A DNA stretch of 34,116 nt from Propionibacteriales bacterium (GTDB lineage Bacteria; Actinomycetota; Actinomycetes; Propionibacteriales; Nocardioidaceae). The notes beneath the pieces were generated by a model that was given only the letters and a program-made list of their open reading frames with translations, had not been told where the DNA came from and did not search any database. Where the stretch lies: assembly GCA_009379735.1 (NCBI GenBank), contig WHTB01000012.1, positions 1 to 34,116 on the forward strand. The letters are read 5' to 3'. The position numbers were made by a program, and so were the translations under genes. This document shows positions 13,709 through 22,004 of this stretch, one piece after another. Every line of letters starts with the position of its first letter. The first letter of the stretch is position 1.

Positions 13709-15217
13709 GTGGCGCACACCCGTTCCCTAGCGGCCCTTGCCGGCGCAGTCAGCGCGGCCGGCGGGCTGGCTGCGGCCGAGGTCGTGTCCGGGGTGCTCGG
13801 ACTCGGCGGCTCACCGGTCCTCGCCATCGGCGAGCGCGTCATCGCCGTGACGCCGGGCCGGGTCGCGGAGGCGGCGATCAGCGCGGTCGGCACGGCCGAC
13901 AAACCGTTGCTGGTCACCGGCACCGTCCTCGGCGCGCTGGCGCTCGGAGCGGTCGCCGGTGTCCTCACCCTCCGCTCCTTCACGCTCGGGGCGCTCCTGC
14001 TGGCGGCGATGGGCGGGCTCGCGGCCTGGGCTGGGCTGCAATCGGCCGACTCCGGTCCCGCTGACGCCTTGCCTGCCGGCACGGCCGCCGTACTCGCGGT
14101 CGGCCTGCTCGCGTGGCTGCACGGCGTCCTCACCCGGCCGCCGAGCGAAACCGTCGACGCCAGCCGCCGGGCGTTCCTGGTCCGCGCCGGTCTGGTCGGT
14201 GCCGGCGCCGTCGTGCTCGCCGCCGGCGGACGGCTGCTCGGTGCCGGCCGGCGGGCGGTCGAGGAGGCCCGCCGCGCCGTCGCCCTACCGCTGCGTGCCG
14301 TCGGCCCACCCGCCGGCGTCGGCGTCGGGGTGAAGGGCGTGGCCCGCTGGCAGACGCCGAACGACGTGTTCTACCGCATCGACACCGCGCTCGCGATCCC
14401 CGAGGTCACGCCGGCGGACTGGCGGCTGCGCATCCACGGCTTGGTCGAGCGCGAGATCGAGATCGGGTACGACGAGCTGGTCGGGCGCGGTCTGGTCGAG
14501 GCCTGGATCACGCTGTGCTGCGTGTCCAACGAGGTCGGCGGGCCGCTGATCTCCAACGCGCACTGGAGCGGCGTCCCGATCGCCGACCTGCTCGCCGAGG
14601 CGGGAGTCGACCCGGCGGCGGACGCCGTGCTGCAGACGTCGGCCGACGGCTGGACATGCGGAACGCCGCTGCCCGCGTTGACCGACGGCCGCGCCGCGAT
14701 GCTCGCCGTCGGCATGAACGGCGAGCCGCTGCCCGTCGAGCACGGCTTCCCGGTCCGGATGGTCGTGCCCGGGCTGTTCGGGTTCGTGTCCGCGACCAAG
14801 TGGCTGGTCGACCTCGAGGTGACCCGGTTCGCCGACTTCCGTGCCTACTGGACCGAGCGCGGCTGGTCGGCCGAGGGCCCGGTCAAGACCCAGTCGCGGA
14901 TCGACGCTCCGCGACGCGGCGACCGGGTCAAGGCCGGCCAGGTAGCGGTCGGGGGCATCGCCTGGGCGCAGCACACGGGCATCGACCGGGTGGAGATCCG
15001 GGTCGACGACGGAGAATGGATGCCGGCGCGGCTGGCCTCCGTACCCAATGTGGACACCTGGCGCCAGTGGGCCGTGGCGTGGGATGCCGAGCCGGGTGAC
15101 CACACCATCGCCTGCCGCGCGACCGACAGCGACGGCTACACCCAGACCGGCAAGCGCGCCGATGTCGTGCCGGACGGCGCGACCGGGTGGCACACCATCG
15201 ACGTCACGGTGGAGTAG
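13709..15217 (+). CDS. Membrane molybdopterin oxidoreductase, sulfite-oxidase family, with internal Tat motif
   Basis: This encodes 502 residues. Four hydrophobic helices occupy about residues 5-140. A twin-arginine sequence SRRAFLVRAG (Arg153-Arg154) with a fifth hydrophobic stretch follows, then an extracytoplasmic SuoX-type Mo-MPT domain (about 200-400) and a C-terminal dimerisation domain (about 400-502). The Mo ligand is most likely Cys271 in the LCCVSNEVGG motif. Four Sec-inserted helices plus one Tat-exported helix is the dual Sec/Tat topology described for actinobacterial molybdoproteins such as Streptomyces SCO3746. The start is GTG at 13709, 8 bp after GAGGGAGG. The substrate is unknown; no haem subunit is adjacent. 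The stop lies 14 bp inside the convergent minus-strand gene. Confidence 0.9.
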   Translation: MAHTRSLAALAGAVSAAGGLAAAEVVSGVLGLGGSPVLAIGERVIAVTPGRVAEAAISAVGTADKPLLVTGTVLGALALGAVAGVLTLRSFTLGALLLAAMGGLAAWAGLQSADSGPADALPAGTAAVLAVGLLAWLHGVLTRPPSETVDASRRAFLVRAGLVGAGAVVLAAGGRLLGAGRRAVEEARRAVALPLRAVGPPAGVGVGVKGVARWQTPNDVFYRIDTALAIPEVTPADWRLRIHGLVEREIEIGYDELVGRGLVEAWITLCCVSNEVGGPLISNAHWSGVPIADLLAEAGVDPAADAVLQTSADGWTCGTPLPALTDGRAAMLAVGMNGEPLPVEHGFPVRMVVPGLFGFVSATKWLVDLEVTRFADFRAYWTERGWSAEGPVKTQSRIDAPRRGDRVKAGQVAVGGIAWAQHTGIDRVEIRVDDGEWMPARLASVPNVDTWRQWAVAWDAEPGDHTIACRATDSDGYTQTGKRADVVPDGATGWHTIDVTVE

Positions 15218-15941
15218 CCGATATCGGCTTCGTCGAGCGGCCGGGTACGGCTGCGGCGAGCAGCCGGCGCCGCCGCTCGGCCGGGACCCGGCCGAGCAGC
15301 TCCAGCAGCTCCGGCCAAAGCCGCGCCTGCCGGCTCCCGACCCGGACCAGCTGGCTCAGCACGTCGTCCGGCAGCGCCCGCACGAGCCGGTCGATCGCGG
15401 CGTCGTCGCTTATCCGCACCGCGACCTGCACCATCGTCTTGGGGTCTTCGAGCGCCTGGGCGACGTGCGCAGTCTGCTCGCTGGACAGCGCCGAGATGAT
15501 CTCGGCCATCGCAGTGAAGTCGCGGCGCGACCTGAGCTCACGGGACACCGCGAGGATCACCTCGTCGGAGAGCCGGGTGACGACCGGGGTCGCGGAGTCG
15601 GGGCTCAGGTGGCGCGTCACGTCGGCGAGGTAGTCGGTCGGCAGGCAGCTGGCGATCTCGGCGGCGTGCTGGGGCTTGAGCGCGCTCACTACGCCGGCCG
15701 CGACGTCGGCATCCATGGCCCGGCGGGTGGTCGCGGCGGTGACCTTGGCCGGGAGTAGCCGGCCGGCCCGGGCGATCCGGCGGAACGTAGGCGCCTGGTC
15801 GGCCTGCAGCCGGACCGCAGCGGCCAGCCGGAACGCGCGCAGCTGCTGGGCGGAGAACCTGGTCAGGAAGGACAGGTCCTTGGCCGGGCAGCCGAGTAGC
15901 GCGGCCAGCCGCTCGATCTCCGCCTTCACCGCCGAGCTCAT
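15204..15941 (-). CDS. Conserved-looking helical protein, function unknown
   Basis: This encodes 245 residues, predicted mainly alpha-helical and soluble, with repeated Ala/Leu-rich helices of about 25-30 residues from residue 60 on (for example [39 protein letters not shown]). The repeat period and the LP-D/LSPD turns resemble the superhelical N-terminal domain of MgtE magnesium channels, but there are no membrane segments or CBS domains and the resemblance is my judgement only. The start is the ATG at 15941, which overlaps the upstream gene's stop by 4 bp; a longer reading frame upstream of it has no support. The 3' end overlaps the molybdoprotein gene by 14 bp, tail to tail. Confidence 0.75.
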   Translation of the reverse strand: MSSAVKAEIERLAALLGCPAKDLSFLTRFSAQQLRAFRLAAAVRLQADQAPTFRRIARAGRLLPAKVTAATTRRAMDADVAAGVVSALKPQHAAEIASCLPTDYLADVTRHLSPDSATPVVTRLSDEVILAVSRELRSRRDFTAMAEIISALSSEQTAHVAQALEDPKTMVQVAVRISDDAAIDRLVRALPDDVLSQLVRVGSRQARLWPELLELLGRVPAERRRRLLAAAVPGRSTKPISATPP

Positions 15942-16225
15942 CGCCCGCTCCGCAAGACCTTGCGCACCCGCCCGCGCAGCAGCGCGGGAATCAGCGACAG
16001 CGAGCGCTCGACCGACTCGTCCACCCGGTCGGCGTGCGCGACCCGGGCCGTCACCAGCAGCGCGCGCACTCGTCCGGCCTCGGTGGGCGACAGGGTGTCG
16101 ACCAGGAACGAGGCCTCGGCATCGAGGTCGAGCTCGTCGTGCAGCCACTGGTCACTCGCGTCGGACAACACGTACTCCTCATGCTCGGCCGTCCCGATCT
16201 GCAGAGAGTACGCAATGCGGGCCAT
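15938..16225 (-). CDS. Small acidic protein of unknown function
   Basis: This encodes 95 residues with an acidic centre ([18 protein letters not shown]) and a strongly basic C-terminus ([12 protein letters not shown]). There is no cysteine and no membrane segment. It overlaps the following unknown gene by 4 bp (ATGA), so the two form a unit. The ATG at 16225 lies only 28 bp from the divergent cysS start. No family is recognised. Confidence 0.65.
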   Translation of the reverse strand: MARIAYSLQIGTAEHEEYVLSDASDQWLHDELDLDAEASFLVDTLSPTEAGRVRALLVTARVAHADRVDESVERSLSLIPALLRGRVRKVLRSGR

Positions 16226-16240
16226 TCGCACCCTAGTCGT

Positions 16241-16246
16241 TAGGAT
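16241..16246 (+). promoter_or_regulatory. -10 box placed for leaderless cysS mRNA
   Basis: TAGGAT (fits TANNNT) ends 7 bp before the GTG at 16254, the distance expected when transcription starts at the start codon itself. The whole divergent intergenic space is 28 bp, and no Shine-Dalgarno sequence precedes the GTG. Confidence 0.5.
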
Positions 16247-16253
16247 CTGCGGG

Positions 16254-17672
16254 GTGAGTCTGCGCCTGTACGACACCGCCACCCGGGAGATCCGTGACTT
16301 CGAGCCGCTGCGTGCGGGCGAGGTCGGCATCTACCACTGTGGCCTGACCGTGCAGGCGGCGCCGCACGTCGGTCACATCCGCAAGGAGGTCGTCTTCGAC
16401 GTGCTGCGCGGCTGGCTCGAGCACCTCGGTTACGACGTGACGGTGATCGCCAACATCACCGACATCGACGACAAGATCCTGGTCAAGTCGGCCGAGCAGG
16501 GCCACCCGTGGTGGGCGCACGCGTACCACAACGAGCGCGAGCTGCACCGCGCGTACGACATCCTCGGCTGCCGGCCGCCGACGTACGAGCCGCGGGCGAC
16601 CGGGCACATCACCGAGATGGTCGAGCTGATGCAGCAGCTGGTCGACGCCGGTCACGCCTATCCCGCGGCCGACGGGTCCGGCGACGTCTACTTCGACGTG
16701 CACTCCTGGCCGTCGTACGGCTCGTTGTCCGGCCAGCGGATCGACGACATGCAGGCGGCCGAGGACGCCGACCCGCGCGGCAAGCGCGACGCACGCGACT
16801 TCGCCCTGTGGAAGGGCCACAAGGACGGCGAGCCCGAGACCGCGTCCTGGCCGACGCCGTGGGGGCGTGGCCGGCCCGGCTGGCACCTAGAGTGCTCGGC
16901 AATGGTGGGCAAGTACCTCGGCGACGAGTTCGACATCCACGGCGGCGGCATCGACCTGCAGTTCCCGCACCACGAGAACGAGCTGGCCCAGTCCACGGCG
17001 GCCGGGCGGCCGTTCGCCCGGTGGTGGATGCACAACGCCTGGATCACCACCGCCGGCGAGAAGATGAGCAAGTCGCTCGGCAACTCGCTGCTGATCCCGG
17101 CGGTGACCGAGCGGGTCCGTCCGATCGAGCTGCGCTACTACCTGGTGGCCCCGCACTACCGGTCCCATGTCGAGTTCTCGTTCGAGGCGCTCGACGAGGC
17201 GGCGGCGTCGTTCCGCCGGATCGAGGGGTACGTCGTGCGGGCGACCGAGGTGACCGGCGGTGTCGACGCCGACGGCGGCATGCCGTGCGCCGACTTCGTG
17301 CAGGCGATGGACGACGATCTGGCGACCCCGGCCGCGGTCGCCGCGATCCACGACTGCGTGCGTGAAGGCAACAAGCTGCTCGCCGACGGTGATTCGCCAG
17401 CGCTGCAAGGCAATCTGGCGTCGGTGCGACGGATGCTCGGCATCCTGCGGCTCGACCCGCTGTCGGCAGTCTGGGCCACCGCGAGCGCCGGCGACGACGG
17501 CGCGCTGCGCAGGGCCACTGACGTACTCGTCAGGTCGCTGCTCGAGCAGCGCCAGCAGGCGCGGGCCGACCGGGACTTCGCGACCGCTGACCGGGTCCGC
17601 GACCAGCTGCGCGCGGCCGGGATCGACGTCGAGGACACCCCGTCCGGCCCCCGCTGGACGATCGAGAGCTGA
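16254..17672 (+). CDS. cysS: Cysteinyl-tRNA synthetase
   Basis: This encodes 472 residues and charges tRNA-Cys with cysteine. The zinc-site cysteine Cys29 starts the [16 protein letters not shown] segment that includes the class I HIGH-type motif (HVGH). The other zinc ligands fall in HLECSAM and the FPHHENE segment, and the KMSKS loop is exact at residues 270-274. A C-terminal helical anticodon-binding domain follows ([21 protein letters not shown]). The start is GTG at 16254, where homology begins; any upstream extension would run through the divergent gene. The gene is 6 bp from the rRNA methyltransferase gene, the standard actinobacterial cysS-rlmB pair. It is not the mycothiol ligase MshC, which lacks this full anticodon domain arrangement. 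Confidence 0.96.
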   Translation: MSLRLYDTATREIRDFEPLRAGEVGIYHCGLTVQAAPHVGHIRKEVVFDVLRGWLEHLGYDVTVIANITDIDDKILVKSAEQGHPWWAHAYHNERELHRAYDILGCRPPTYEPRATGHITEMVELMQQLVDAGHAYPAADGSGDVYFDVHSWPSYGSLSGQRIDDMQAAEDADPRGKRDARDFALWKGHKDGEPETASWPTPWGRGRPGWHLECSAMVGKYLGDEFDIHGGGIDLQFPHHENELAQSTAAGRPFARWWMHNAWITTAGEKMSKSLGNSLLIPAVTERVRPIELRYYLVAPHYRSHVEFSFEALDEAAASFRRIEGYVVRATEVTGGVDADGGMPCADFVQAMDDDLATPAAVAAIHDCVREGNKLLADGDSPALQGNLASVRRMLGILRLDPLSAVWATASAGDDGALRRATDVLVRSLLEQRQQARADRDFATADRVRDQLRAAGIDVEDTPSGPRWTIES

Positions 17673-17678
17673 GGACAC

Positions 17679-18629
17679 GTGGCAGGCAAGGGCAACAGCC
17701 AGCGACGCGGAGCCGTCAAGAAGTCCGGCAAGGGCAACCCGACGGCCGGGTCGGGTGGGCGTCGGCGCCGTGGTCTGGAAGGCAAGGGCCCGACGCCACG
17801 GGCGAAGGACAGGCCAGGGCACAAGGCCCACCGGCAGGCCAAGGCGGCCGACCGCTCCCAGGCCCGTCGACCGCCGCGACGAGCATCCGAGCCGACGACC
17901 GAGTGGGTGGTCGGCCGCAACCCGGTCGTGGAAGCGCTGCGGGAGAGCGTCCCCGTGACGACGATGTACGTCGCCGAGCAGGCCGAGCGTGACGACCGGA
18001 TGCGGGAGGCGTTCTCGATCGCGGCCGACCGGCGGATCTCCCTGCTGGAGGTGCCGCGGCCGGAGCTGGACCGGCTGACCGGTGGGCTGTCGCACCAGGG
18101 GCTCGCGCTCAAGGTCCCGCCGTACGACTACGCGCACCCGGACGACCTACCGAGACGTGCCGAGGAGCTGGGCGAGAAGCCGCTGATCGTGGTGCTCGAC
18201 GGCATCACCGACCCGCGCAACCTGGGTGCGGTGGTCCGCTCGGCGGCCGCATTCGGCGCGCACGGCGTCGTCGTGCCCGCGCGGCGGGCGGCGGGGATGA
18301 CCGCGAGCGCCTGGAAGACGTCGGCGGGTGCCGCGGCCCGGGTGCCGGTGGCCCGCGCCACCAACCTGTCCCGCCAGCTGAAGGCGTACCAGGCGGAGGG
18401 TCTGGTGGTGGCGGGGCTGGCGGCCGAGGGAGCGAGCCCGTTGGCCGACTTCGACCAGGCGGCCGACGGCGTCGTGCTCGTGGTGGGCTCGGAGGGCAAG
18501 GGACTCGCCCGGCTGGTGCGCGAGCACTGCGACGTACTCCTGGCCATCCCGATGACCCACGACACCGAGTCGCTGAACGCCGGCGTCGCGGCCGGTGTCG
18601 CCCTCTACGAGATCGCCCGCCAACGGTGA
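17679..18629 (+). CDS. rlmB: 23S rRNA (guanosine-2'-O-)-methyltransferase, SPOUT/TrmH family
   Basis: This encodes 316 residues. Residues 1-70 are an unusually long, basic, Gly/Lys/Arg-rich tail probably binding RNA. The substrate-binding domain starts at [12 protein letters not shown] (about 75), and the knotted SPOUT domain (about 165-316) carries the three motifs: [16 protein letters not shown] with the catalytic Asn/Arg, [13 protein letters not shown], and [22 protein letters not shown]. Motif 3 reads HDTESLNAG where many homologues have GxxxSLNVS. The start is GTG at 17679. It directly follows cysS. rRNA position specificity cannot be proven from sequence. Confidence 0.92.
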   Translation: MAGKGNSQRRGAVKKSGKGNPTAGSGGRRRRGLEGKGPTPRAKDRPGHKAHRQAKAADRSQARRPPRRASEPTTEWVVGRNPVVEALRESVPVTTMYVAEQAERDDRMREAFSIAADRRISLLEVPRPELDRLTGGLSHQGLALKVPPYDYAHPDDLPRRAEELGEKPLIVVLDGITDPRNLGAVVRSAAAFGAHGVVVPARRAAGMTASAWKTSAGAAARVPVARATNLSRQLKAYQAEGLVVAGLAAEGASPLADFDQAADGVVLVVGSEGKGLARLVREHCDVLLAIPMTHDTESLNAGVAAGVALYEIARQR

Positions 18630-18661
18630 CGACTCACCGATAAGCACCGGAGGATGTCTCA

Positions 18662-19822
18662 GTGGCCGTAGAACGACTGCTTCCGAGCGAGGAGGCGTAC
18701 GACCTCCTCGCCCTCACCCGCGACATCTGCGCCGAGCGGCTGGCGCCCCGAGCCGCCGCCGACGAGGCCGCGGAGCGCTTTCCCCGTGACGTCTTCACGC
18801 TGCTCGGACAGTCGGGCCTGCTGTCGCTGCCGTTCGCCGAGGAGTACGGCGGCGGTGACCAGCCGTACGAGGTCTACCTGCAGATGCTGGAGGAGATCGC
18901 CGGTGCGTGGATGTCGATCGGCGTCGGAGTCTCCGTGCACTCCCTGTCGTCGTACGCCGTCTCCACCCACGGCACCGCGCAACAGCGCAAGGACCTGCTG
19001 CCCGACATGCTCGGCGGCTCGCAGCTCGGTGCGTACTGCCTGAGCGAGCCGCAGGCCGGGTCCGACGTGTCAGGCATCAGGACCAAGGCCGTACGCGACG
19101 GCGACGCCTATCTGGTCAACGGCGTCAAGGCGTGGATCAGCCACGGCGGGCACGCCGACTTCTACCTGCTCTTCGCCCGTACCTCGGACGACGCCAAGCG
19201 CGGGCTGTCGACGTTCCACGTGCCGGCCGACCTGGCCGGGCTGTCGTTCGGGCCGCCGGAAAAGAAGATGGGCCTCACCGCGTCGAGCACCACCCAGGTG
19301 ATCTTCGAGGATGTGCGGGTGCCGGCCGACCGGTTGCTCGGCGCCGAGGGAGACGGCATGCGGGTGGCGCTGTCGGCCCTCGACTCCGGCCGGCTCGGCA
19401 TCGCGGCGTGCGCGGTCGGGCTCGGCCAGGCAGCCCTCGACGTGGCCGTGCGGTACGCCGGCGAGCGGCAGCAGTTCGGCCAGCCGATCGGGGAGTTCCA
19501 GGGGCTGCAGTTCCTGCTCGCCGACATGGCGGCCGCGGTCGAGTCCGCGCGGGCGACGTACCTCCATGCCGCTCGGCTGCGTGACGCCGGGCGCGCGTTC
19601 AGCCGGGCGGCGTCGATCGCGAAGCTGGTCGCGACCGACGCGGCGATGAAGGTGACGACCGACGCCGTGCAGGTGCTCGGCGGCTACGGCTACACGCGGG
19701 AGTTCCCGGTCGAGCGCTACATGCGTGAGGCGAAGGTGACGCAGATTTTCGAAGGTACCAACCAGATCCAGCGCATGGTCATCGCGCGAGACCTTCTTCG
19801 TCGGGTGACGGCGGAGGCGTGA
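18662..19822 (+). CDS. Acyl-CoA dehydrogenase
   Basis: This encodes 386 residues, the typical length for the short/branched-chain and glutaryl classes. It performs FAD-dependent alpha,beta-dehydrogenation of acyl-CoA. Visible motifs are YCLSEPQAGSD (FAD/substrate loop), KAWISHGG, the VLGGYGYTREFPVERYMRE segment and FEGTNQIQR, where Glu364 is the probable catalytic base. The start is GTG at 18662, 7 bp after GGAGGA. The preceding gene ends 32 bp upstream with a small hairpin across its stop, so it may be read from the same transcript or have its own promoter. The last 44 bp are antisense to the end of the DUF4032 gene. Electron-transfer flavoprotein and other beta-oxidation genes are not nearby, so the chain specificity is open. 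Confidence 0.93.
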   Translation: MAVERLLPSEEAYDLLALTRDICAERLAPRAAADEAAERFPRDVFTLLGQSGLLSLPFAEEYGGGDQPYEVYLQMLEEIAGAWMSIGVGVSVHSLSSYAVSTHGTAQQRKDLLPDMLGGSQLGAYCLSEPQAGSDVSGIRTKAVRDGDAYLVNGVKAWISHGGHADFYLLFARTSDDAKRGLSTFHVPADLAGLSFGPPEKKMGLTASSTTQVIFEDVRVPADRLLGAEGDGMRVALSALDSGRLGIAACAVGLGQAALDVAVRYAGERQQFGQPIGEFQGLQFLLADMAAAVESARATYLHAARLRDAGRAFSRAASIAKLVATDAAMKVTTDAVQVLGGYGYTREFPVERYMREAKVTQIFEGTNQIQRMVIARDLLRRVTAEA

Positions 19823-21014
19823 CCAAGGTGTCGGGGTGGTGTTCGAGGACGCTGCTCACGTAGTCCTCCGCGGCCGCGAAGATGTCGACCTCCTCGCCGG
19901 CTTGCTCGGAGAGATACCAGCGGTGCTCGAGGATCTCGTGGAATAGCTCGGCCGGTTCGAGCTTGCCGTGCAGGTCGGCCGGCACCAGCTCCACGATCGG
20001 CTCGAAGATCTGGGTCAGCCAGCGGTGGGCCACGACCGGAGCGTCCTCGCCCGGTAGGTCGTTGGCCGCGGCGAAAGCGGACAGGTCGCCGAGCAGCCGG
20101 CGGGCCTGGTTGTCCTCGACGTCGAGCCCGGTGAGCCCCTGCAGCCGGCGGCGGTGGTGCCCGGCGTCGACGACCTTGGGCTGGATGCGTACGGTCGCGC
20201 CGTCCCAGTCGGTCACGATGTCGAGCTCGTCGACGTCGAACCCGAGCTCGTTGAGCCGCCGGATGCGCTGCTCGATCCGCCACAGCTGGCCGGTCTCGAA
20301 GACCTCGGGAGCGGTCAGCTCCTCCCACAGGGCGGTGTACTGGTCGCTGACCATGGCGATGGTCTCGTGCGCGTCGAGCGACTCACCGAGCATCCCACCG
20401 GCCTGCAGGTCGAGGATCTCGGCGAATACGTTGGAGGTCGCGATCTCGATGTCGTACTCACGCTGCCCGTTCGAGAGCTGCTCGTGCAGCTCGCCGGTCT
20501 CCGCGTCGACGAGATAGGCGACGAAGTCACCGGCGGCCCGGCGGAAGAGCGTGTTCGACAGCGAGCAGTCGCCCCAGTAGAAGCCGCTCAGGTGCAGCCG
20601 GGTGAGCAGCACCACCAGGGCGTCGACCAGCTTCGGGACCGAGTCGGCGCGCAGGCCGCGGGAGAACAGTGCCCGGTAGGGCTGGGAGTACGCGAGGTGG
20701 CGGGTGATCAGAGCCGGCTCGATCTCCTCGCCGTCCTTGCCGACCCGGCCGGTGACCACGCCGTGTGGCTCGACGGCCGGCAACCCGAGCCGCCGCAGGT
20801 CGCGGAGCAGTCGGTATTCGCCGAGGGCGATCTGCTCGCGGGTCTCCTTGACGGCGTACACGTGCTCACCGAGGCGGACGAACCGGACGACATGCCGCGA
20901 GATCCCGCGGGGCAGCGCCACCAGCACCTCGTCACGCCACTCCTCGAGGGGCACGTCCCAGGGCAGCGTGAGGACGGCCGGATCGGGGCGGGTGGCGACG
21001 ATCTGGAGCGCCAT
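19779..21014 (-). CDS. DUF4032 protein with kinase-like fold
   Basis: This encodes 411 residues of an actinobacterial family, DUF4032, with an N-terminal lipopolysaccharide-kinase-like (WaaP/Kdo kinase) region. The kinase-type features are the AVKETREQIALGEYRLLRDL segment (Lys and Glu of the N lobe), the catalytic-loop-like GFYWGDCSLSNTLF (Asp, Asn) and a VDAETG in the DFG position. The C-terminal half is DUF4032 proper. No membrane segments are seen. The substrate is unknown. The ATG at 21014 is preceded by a leaderless-type -10 (TACGCT, 6 bp spacing). Convergent overlap with the acyl-CoA dehydrogenase gene is 44 bp. It is followed upstream by the repeat-rich region. Confidence 0.88.
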   Translation of the reverse strand: MALQIVATRPDPAVLTLPWDVPLEEWRDEVLVALPRGISRHVVRFVRLGEHVYAVKETREQIALGEYRLLRDLRRLGLPAVEPHGVVTGRVGKDGEEIEPALITRHLAYSQPYRALFSRGLRADSVPKLVDALVVLLTRLHLSGFYWGDCSLSNTLFRRAAGDFVAYLVDAETGELHEQLSNGQREYDIEIATSNVFAEILDLQAGGMLGESLDAHETIAMVSDQYTALWEELTAPEVFETGQLWRIEQRIRRLNELGFDVDELDIVTDWDGATVRIQPKVVDAGHHRRRLQGLTGLDVEDNQARRLLGDLSAFAAANDLPGEDAPVVAHRWLTQIFEPIVELVPADLHGKLEPAELFHEILEHRWYLSEQAGEEVDIFAAAEDYVSSVLEHHPDTLVTPPPSPDEEGLAR

Positions 21015-21020
21015 GGCGAC

Positions 21021-21026
21021 AGCGTA
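21021..21026 (-). promoter_or_regulatory. -10 box placed for leaderless DUF4032 mRNA
   Basis: On the minus strand, TACGCT (TANNNT) ends 6 bp before the ATG at 21014, and there is no Shine-Dalgarno sequence. This is the second leaderless-type start in the window, after cysS. Confidence 0.45.
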
Positions 21027-21083
21027 GGGCCGGTCCCGCCACGGCGTCCTTCCGGCCGGCGGTTCGCGGACGGGCTCGCGTCA

Positions 21084-21273
21084 AAGATTGCCCAATTGAG
21101 CCTGTTGCAATATCGGCTGACGAATCTGCCGAGTGGGGAGAGCAAGCCAATTGAAGCCCGCCAACGCGGCTCATGTGGGGCGACGGCATCACGTCAGGCG
21201 GAAAATCGCGGCGTGTCGGTGTGTGACAAACAGGCCGAGAAGTATTTCGCAACAGGCTCAATTGGGCAAACTT
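21084..21273. mobile_element. MITE-like element with 25-bp terminal inverted repeats
   Basis: The left end at 21084-21108 and right end at 21249-21273 are inverted copies matching at 24 of 25 positions (core GCCCAATTGAGCCTG). They enclose 140 bp that is lower in GC than its surroundings and has no convincing gene. An imperfect internal copy of the end (CCAATTGAAGCCCG) lies near 21150. No clear target duplication is visible. The right end abuts the duplicated malG-downstream block. No transposase is encoded, so mobilisation would be in trans. Confidence 0.65.
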
Positions 21274-21278
21274 CCACC

Positions 21279-21472
21279 TCGGTTCAGGGCGGGTCGGCTG
21301 CCCGCGAGCGACCCGGAGACCGTCGGCCGCCTGGTCCGCTCGGACACTCGCCGACAGTGCCGGGCGGGCGTCCGGACACCGGTGTCGGCCAGCCCGGGAC
21401 GATCGGTCACCCCTTGGTAGCGCCGGCGGCGAGCCCTCCGACGAGGTGCCGCTGCGCGAACAGGAAGACCAG
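21279..21472 (-). pseudogene. Duplicated 3' end of malG with downstream flank
   Basis: 21406-21472 matches 22048-22114 (the last 22 codons of malG, its stop and one base beyond) with 3 mismatches in 67 bp. 21279-21324 matches 22005-22050 (just past the malG stop) at about 83%. In this copy an 81-bp insert separates the two blocks. The encoded tail LVFLFAQRHLVGGLAAGATKG is retained, but similarity stops abruptly at 21473, so only the gene's end was copied. It may be a segmental duplication scar, or one of the two direct repeats flanking a degraded integrative element. Confidence 0.75.
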
Positions 21473-21641
21473 CCGGGCCCTTCTTTGAGTAGGCACGAGG
21501 CGCGCGTCGATAGCCTCAGACCTGGAACACAACACGATCGACAATGTGTACATCGAAACCACCCCAAAGCAGCAGGACGGTGCGGCGGATCCAGGCCGAA
21601 GCTGCGGCGCCAGACCAGGAGGAGACGAGGAGGCGGTACGA

Positions 21642-21905
21642 GTGAACGAACCCGACAACTTGTGGGCCTGCATCGTCCACGTCAAGAAGCCGGGTGGCGA
21701 TGCGGTAACCGTGTTCCTCATCGATGCCCGCCGCTACCCCGATGACCACGCGGCCGGTGACGTCGTAAGCGAGGCCGGGGTTACGTCGACCCGCTGGCTA
21801 ACTGCCCGGGTGCAACGTCCGAAGAACAGAGCCGCGGAGGGCTCCAGGCTTCGGACGTCGTGCCGCGCTGGGGCACGCCACCTCATCGACTGGCGCGTTG
21901 CGTAG
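21642..21905 (+). CDS. Small ORF in the repeat island, possibly a remnant
   Basis: This encodes 87 residues from a GTG preceded by a GGAGGAGACGAGGAGG-type purine stretch, a plausible ribosome site. The first 55 residues (DNLWACIVHVKKPGGDAVTV, then FLIDARRYPDD) look like real protein with beta-strand alternation and moderately biased codons. After 21815 the frame runs into two hairpins and becomes Arg-rich, so the natural C-terminus was probably lost or never existed. No family is recognised. Confidence 0.4.
   Translation: MNEPDNLWACIVHVKKPGGDAVTVFLIDARRYPDDHAAGDVVSEAGVTSTRWLTARVQRPKNRAAEGSRLRTSCRAGARHLIDWRVA
21815..21858. repeat. Hairpin with 10-bp outer and 5-bp inner stem
   Basis: ACGTCCGAAG (21815-21824) and CTTCGGACGT (21849-21858) are perfect inverted copies, with GAGCC/GGCTC as an inner stem. 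The hairpin sits inside the 3' part of the small ORF. It may be a terminator or the end of an inserted element. Confidence 0.55.
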
Positions 21906-21947
21906 GCCCCGTGTCCGGTTTGTCCCTACTGAACGCGCCAGTCGATG
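21884..21947. repeat. 64-bp hairpin with 16-bp perfect arms
   Basis: CATCGACTGGCGCGTT (21884-21899) and its exact complement (21932-21947) flank a 32-base loop whose ends (GTAGG/CCTAC) extend the stem after a 2-bp mismatch. It contains the stop codon of the small ORF. There is no T-run. It resembles a dispersed palindromic element more than a simple terminator. Confidence 0.65.
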
Positions 21948-22004
21948 CCCGCGGACCCCTGACGTCCACCCACACATCATCAGCAGAAGAGCCAAAATTC
22001 GATG

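Noticed and set aside
16226-16253. T-box or cysteine-responsive leader before cysS
   Set aside because: Only 28 bp separate the divergent starts, too short for a leader RNA.
21084-21567. Transposase fragment in the MITE-like region
   Set aside because: Frames across it are short, without codon bias or DDE/HUH-like motifs.
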